Source of the DNA: Phellopilus nigrolimitatus | Taxonomy: Eukaryota > Basidiomycota > Agaricomycetes > Hymenochaetales > Hymenochaetaceae | Direction of reading: 5' to 3' | NCBI GenBank assembly: GCA_021029095.1 | Contig: JAJOHG010000282.1 | Location: forward strand, 1-33,575 | Length of the DNA stretch: 33,575 nt | In this document: piece after piece, positions 33,037 to 33,575 of the stretch | Position numbering within the stretch: the first letter of the stretch is position 1 | Layout: each line of letters starts with the position of its first letter | Made by a program: the position numbers and the translations under genes | The notes under the pieces: model-generated | Seen by the model: only the letters and a program-made list of their open reading frames with translations | Databases searched by the model: none | Told to the model about the DNA's origin: nothing

Positions 33037-33575
33037 AGAGGCTGAGAGCTGTCAGTCAAATCAAAGGAAGTCCTAGACGCAGGCACGCTTGAAGTGCACG
33101 GATCACGGAGCACAGGGTGAAGACACAGAGGAACAGAACAATAAGGTGTATTGCGGAGCGCTCGCAGGCTCCGGTAAAGCGTAGAATTGTAGAATTGTAT
33201 TCAATAGAGAATCTAAAGATGCTGTACTTCTGAACGAGGCTGTTGACAGTTCATAATTGCAGCTCCGGTGTTCAAACGAAGCCACACAGTTGCCAGCAAA
33301 CTCTGTGTCCAGCTCTGCCACCGGGAAGACGGGGTGTAAGCAGGCAGGCGCATTACGAGAGAGCCTGACTTACCGGAGATTCAGAGGCGCGTTGATCTTC
33401 ACCCGGAGTTAGTATTTTCATGATCGGGATGAATTTGAGATTGCGATTGAGAAATTGAGATCGAGAGAGATATGTGATCAGCGAGACTCAAAGAGATGCC
33501 AGTGGCACAGGATCGTCTATTAAAACGAAGTAAAACCAGATCTTCTATCAGATGCTGGCTCTGTGGCATAGACGC

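Larger units (their letters stand above)
30145..33575. other. 3.4-kb right end without an assembled gene
   Basis: No complete gene could be built. Open frames worth noting are an 82-codon Ser/Thr-rich minus frame (30349-30597), a possible minus exon (30829-30931), a 105-codon plus frame (31283-31600) with AKAKAAAYYRWWSAHP, and minus frames at 32361-32639, 32758-33036 and 33103-33321. Frames overlap in conflicting phases and no catalytic motif is seen. The region may hold eroded genes, or a rapidly evolving gene whose exons I cannot join. Confidence 0.4.

Overview
The window looks like nuclear DNA of a filamentous basidiomycete, probably an agaricomycete. Its genes are split by many short (about 50-90 nt) GT-AG introns, often with a CTAAC/CTGAC-like branch site, and the protein families are typically fungal. 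I assembled six multi-exon genes by hand: reading phase closes at every junction and the family motifs fall where they should. All exon coordinates are therefore sequence-based models, not transcript-confirmed.

Left part (1-12,150): a repeat-rich, gene-poor stretch. A complete Ty1/copia LTR retrotransposon (1734-7478) has 566-bp LTRs that read as identical, a 5-bp target duplication (TTAAA) and one uninterrupted 1510-residue Gag-PR-IN-RT-RH polyprotein. Its primer-binding site matches the anticodon stem-loop of initiator tRNA-Met, which points to half-tRNA (copia-style) priming. It is inserted inside an older degenerate repeat whose second copy, at about 9640-9975, lacks the element and serves as a natural empty site. 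An orphan two-exon gene (8716-9362) and a probable aldo-keto reductase remnant (about 490-600) also lie here.

Middle part (12,151-19,586): a chitin synthase export chaperone (Chs7-like, 8 exons, +); a secreted M43 pappalysin-like metalloprotease (6 exons, -); and an M17 leucyl aminopeptidase (12 exons, +) with an Arg-rich N-terminal extension. The last two are divergently arranged around a roughly 0.9-kb shared upstream region. One encodes an extracellular endopeptidase and the other an intracellular aminopeptidase.

Right part (20,568-30,144): a run of redox genes with a transporter. In order these are a zinc-dependent alcohol dehydrogenase (-), an NmrA/isoflavone-reductase-like NAD(P)-binding protein with a 7-nt microexon (-), an Old Yellow Enzyme flavin oxidoreductase (-) and, divergently, an MFS transporter of the DPLNWP type (+). 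The grouping resembles a small detoxification or secondary-metabolism locus, though no backbone synthase or regulator is in the window. The spacer between the OYE and MFS genes carries a paired CACGTG palindrome.

The last 3.4 kb (30,145-33,575) has no gene I can assemble, only scattered short open frames that may be exons or relics.
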